A stretch of DNA of 64,000 nucleotides. It comes from Iodobacter violaceini (GTDB lineage Bacteria; Pseudomonadota; Gammaproteobacteria; Burkholderiales; Chitinibacteraceae). The stretch spans positions 1-64,000 of the forward strand of contig NZ_JAAOLX010000014.1 of the NCBI RefSeq assembly GCF_011601265.1, in the 5' to 3' direction. Shown here piece by piece: positions 63,001 through 64,000 of this stretch; within the stretch, counting starts at the first letter, position 1; each line of letters begins with the position of its first letter. The notes under the pieces were generated by a model that worked only from the letters and a program-made list of their open reading frames with translations, was not told the DNA's origin and did no database searches. The translations under genes and the position numbers were made by a program.

Positions 63001-63061
63001 GCTGAACCGCCAGCAGGGAGATGAGCAAACACTAAGCCTTGATGCAGTATTCAGGTTTTAG
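60053..63061 (+). CDS. Ubiquitin-like autotransporter: signal peptide, ubiquitin, four Ig-like repeats, beta-barrel
   Basis: This 1002-residue protein is unusual. Residues 1-26 are a Sec signal peptide with cleavage motif AWA. Residues 27-97 are ubiquitin: [20 protein letters not shown], then [19 protein letters not shown] and [12 protein letters not shown], 58 of 71 positions identical to human ubiquitin. Residues 106-455 are four tandem bacterial Ig-like (Big_2-type) repeats of about 85 residues. Residues 456-640 are further beta-rich modules. Residues 641-680 form a helical linker and about 730-1002 an autotransporter beta-barrel ending in Phe. The ubiquitin part lacks Lys48 (Leu), Ile44 (Lys), Val70 (Ser) and the LRLRGG tail. 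The probable location is the outer membrane with ubiquitin exposed outside. Function is unknown; host or predator interaction is inferred. Confidence 0.88.
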   Translation: MTSPLRQFSAALLCFALFFLPVKAWAMQIFVKTLTSKLITLDVEASDLIENVKAKIQDKEGIPPDQQILKFAGLELEEGRSLSDYNIQKESTLILSLPPAPVPTGSLTFALSGKVSVVVGNSFNNAAVPSLSGGGYGAVIYSSDNPAFASVDAAGQVTAHREGLVVITASQMAVAGVNAAVSLSYTLDIQPLPVPALTFAVPDKASVLAGRLFNNAAISSLSGGRYGMISYQSANTDIASVDASSGAVTALRAGNTVITASQAAVAGVNAQAMQSYVLTVAPLPVATLTFAIPGAASVVQGQTLLNRATSNGEGVISYQSANPEIATVNASTGEVNALAAGVVVITASQAAVPGVSAATAQSYTLTVTLRPVLTFASPDAATVVLGGTFKNVARSSAAAADISYRSARPDIAMVDPVSGEVTPVRAGTVVITAAQAAVPGVSAAAEQSYLLTVKPIPEVSKVVQAVVQSNSSQNTIALVSGVGVVRSIELLSQPQHGVLTISRSGGSAEGGIVPSLRYTPHAAYAGADQFTYLLSDFQGGVTVVSVALQVNPPPPVLKNLVASSTSGTPVLVDAGAEASGGPFTSLTLQSVPAHCRVEVQGTRLLITPDAQFTGVLSVDYLLSNAYGSSPGQLTVNVAARIDPAKDQEVLGLLAAQADAVRRMASSQLSHFNRRLERLHNQTGNEFDVAIRHKSLNVTPYLKAAADACALSVAQEDGKEACAEQSSAREQTAFWLAGSVGFGQQNEADIRFQSDSISMGADFQLNEQLTAGLGAGFNVERSETGRQGSLSKHRGRVLAVYGSLRPGSNIFIDGVAAYGQLDFELNRYITATGSMANGQRDGEQAFGSLSAGYEYRDEALMISPYGRLELMSSKLAAYNESAAGRQGLSFDAQTIRMFTAKAGVQGERRFQWGTAKLLPRFKLEYQRRFEAADEAGIRYGDLGLAGQRYAASLGSASQHQGLIELGNRFVLTKNMDLNFSYGRLLNRQQGDEQTLSLDAVFRF
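60131..60343 (+). other. Ubiquitin domain coding segment
   Basis: These 71 codons encode the ubiquitin fold, starting at the codon that becomes ubiquitin Met1 once the signal peptide is removed. Lys6, 11, 27, 29, 33 and 63 are kept. Codon use is host-like and not obviously eukaryotic, so any transfer was followed by amelioration. Confidence 0.9.
60368..61417 (+). repeat. Four tandem Ig-like domain repeats
   Basis: Each unit begins with (S/A/T/V)LTFA, has a central IxYxSxxPxIAxVD stretch and closes with [13 protein letters not shown] followed by QSYTLTV. Units span residues about 106-191, 196-282, 287-369 and 372-455. Such repeats form rigid stalks that hold a tip domain away from the cell. 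Confidence 0.85.
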
Positions 63062-63380
63062 CTGCCTGTCAGAGGCATACTGAGGGGCCGGACTGATTGC
63101 ACAGGCAATTAATCCGGCCCCTTGGTGTTTGGATTGACCAAACGCGGCTGAACTCCAGCGTTTCCTGATTGCTGTGCCTGCTTTATGAAGGGCTTTATTT
63201 TTAATTAATTAAATTGCAAGTATGTTGGTGTAAGTAGCTATTTATGCCATTAAGAAAGCTGATCTGAATCAATATCTGCAGAGTTGTTAGGGATTTCCAG
63301 GGTATGAAACCCTGTGGCTGCGCGGGACGCAGCTAAATGAGGACTGTTACAATTTAACTTTATTTGCCGGAGTCACGGCC
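63062..63380. other. Intergenic region
   Basis: Besides the terminator hairpin these 319 bases show no gene. A CGGAG ribosome site at about 63368-63372 serves the next gene. Confidence 0.5.
63084..63123 (+). terminator. Terminator after the ubiquitin-autotransporter gene
   Basis: GGGGCCGGA/TCCGGCCCC (63084-63092, 63113-63121) with an inner ATTGC/GCAAT stem. The T tract is short (TT). Confidence 0.65.
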
Positions 63381-64000
63381 TTGCTTGCTGAATTTTGTCT
63401 GCCTGTTGATTTGGTCCGGTTGCGTAAACGCTTTAAAACAGATGGTGTGGTGTTGTTGCGTGGCTTTGTCTCCGGCGCGCGTGTGAATAAAATTCGCACA
63501 GTGGCCATGGCCGCAGTAGAGCAGCGCCTGCCTCCGTTTGAGCTGGAGGCCGAGCTGGGCTACCCAGGTGCGCCTGAATCAACCGGGGTTGAGGGTGGCG
63601 GCACAATAAGGCGCTTAAGAAATATGGCAGGGCGGGGCCCTGTGTTTGCAGAGTGGGCAGGGGATGCTCAGCTGCTTTCGCTGATAAGTGCTTTGCTGGA
63701 TACACCGCACATCACCCTCACTCAGGCGCATCACAATAGTTTAATGAGTAAGCAGCCCAGCTTTAGCAGCGACACACGCTGGCACCGCGATGTGCGCTAC
63801 TGGCGTTTTGACCGGCCGGAATTAGTTTCTGCATGGTTGTCTTTGGGTAAAGAAACCACTGAAAACGGAGGTTTGGGCTTTATTGCCGGATCGCATCGGG
63901 TCGATTTTCCTGAAGATGCTTATGACGAGCGTGAATTCTTAATGGCTGATCATCCAGAAGCCGCGCCTTGGGTGGATCTTGCTGTGTTCCCTGAGCTTGA
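63381..64000 (+). CDS. Phytanoyl-CoA dioxygenase-like protein, 5' part
   Basis: The reading frame is open to the window edge, giving at least 206 residues. FKTDGVVLLRGFVSGARV near the N-terminus and WHRDVRYW, containing the iron-binding HxD pair, followed by ENGGLGFIAGSHRVDFP mark a non-haem Fe(II)/2-oxoglutarate dioxygenase of the PhyH family. Substrates vary widely and cannot be predicted. No ATG fits; TTG 63381 with CGGAG 8 bases upstream is the likely start. The 3' end, with the second His and the 2-oxoglutarate Arg, is outside the window. Confidence 0.75.
   Translation, partial: MLAEFCLPVDLVRLRKRFKTDGVVLLRGFVSGARVNKIRTVAMAAVEQRLPPFELEAELGYPGAPESTGVEGGGTIRRLRNMAGRGPVFAEWAGDAQLLSLISALLDTPHITLTQAHHNSLMSKQPSFSSDTRWHRDVRYWRFDRPELVSAWLSLGKETTENGGLGFIAGSHRVDFPEDAYDEREFLMADHPEAAPWVDLAVFPEL

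Noticed and set aside
1-64000. tRNA or rRNA genes, CRISPR arrays, insertion sequences, prophage
   Set aside because: No cloverleaf-like intergenic segment, regular direct repeat array, transposase or phage structural gene was recognised by eye; a tRNA scan would be more reliable than this reading.

Overview
The window looks like a chromosome segment of a betaproteobacterium of the order Neisseriales, probably Chromobacteriaceae and perhaps close to Iodobacter. This is inferred from protein character, the flagellar layout and a GC content near 50 percent; no search was run. Genes are dense, intergenic hairpin terminators are common, and no tRNA, rRNA, CRISPR array, integrase or transposase was seen.

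Layout. 1-4.5 kb: the 3' end of a type VI secretion spike gene (vgrG) broken by an in-frame amber codon, followed by a DUF4123 adaptor, a DUF3304-like membrane protein (candidate immunity) and a DUF2235/Tle1-type lipase effector. 4.6-16 kb: the flagellar rod-hook-filament junction genes flgBCDEFGHIJKL, with sigma-54-type promoters before flgB and flgJ and a sigma-28-type promoter before flgK. 16-21.4 kb: radA, trxA, rho, rpmE2 and an ArnT-like glycosyltransferase. 21.4-27.6 kb, all minus strand: argF, a LysE-type exporter, argG, DUF2788, ppnP, yajQ, a membrane diguanylate cyclase and DUF3149. 28-34.3 kb: DUF3579, a short-chain dehydrogenase, a copper operon (copA-copZ-csoR) with a CsoR palindrome, and a redox mini-locus (Cys-rich MarR regulator, AhpD-like protein, redoxin) with a repeated candidate operator. 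34.3-43.5 kb: an Ada-AlkA repair fusion between two copies of a fold-back repeat, a PEP mutase-family enzyme, a ClbS/DfsB-like protein, a secreted TIM-barrel-like protein, an M50 protease, an MlaC-like protein, a radical SAM enzyme and an acetyltransferase. 43.5-53.4 kb: pepN, sulfite reductase plus DUF934, rnk, an EAL-HDOD protein, and tsaB-rimI-udg. 53.8-59.9 kb: a Fur-controlled siderophore-interacting protein, an osmoprotectant ABC importer and a BenE transporter. 60-63.1 kb: the most remarkable gene. 63.4 kb to the end: the start of a phytanoyl-CoA dioxygenase-like gene.

The standout is the gene at 60053-63061. It encodes a Sec signal peptide followed at once by a near-perfect eukaryotic-type ubiquitin (58 of 71 positions identical to human ubiquitin as I recall that sequence), then four bacterial Ig-like repeats, a further beta-rich region, an alpha-helical linker and a C-terminal autotransporter beta-barrel ending in Phe. 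Signal peptidase would probably cut so that ubiquitin Met1 is the mature N-terminus. Lys48, the Ile44/Val70 patch and the diglycine tail are lost. The likely product is a surface-displayed ubiquitin mimic that cannot be conjugated, perhaps acting on eukaryotic hosts or predators.
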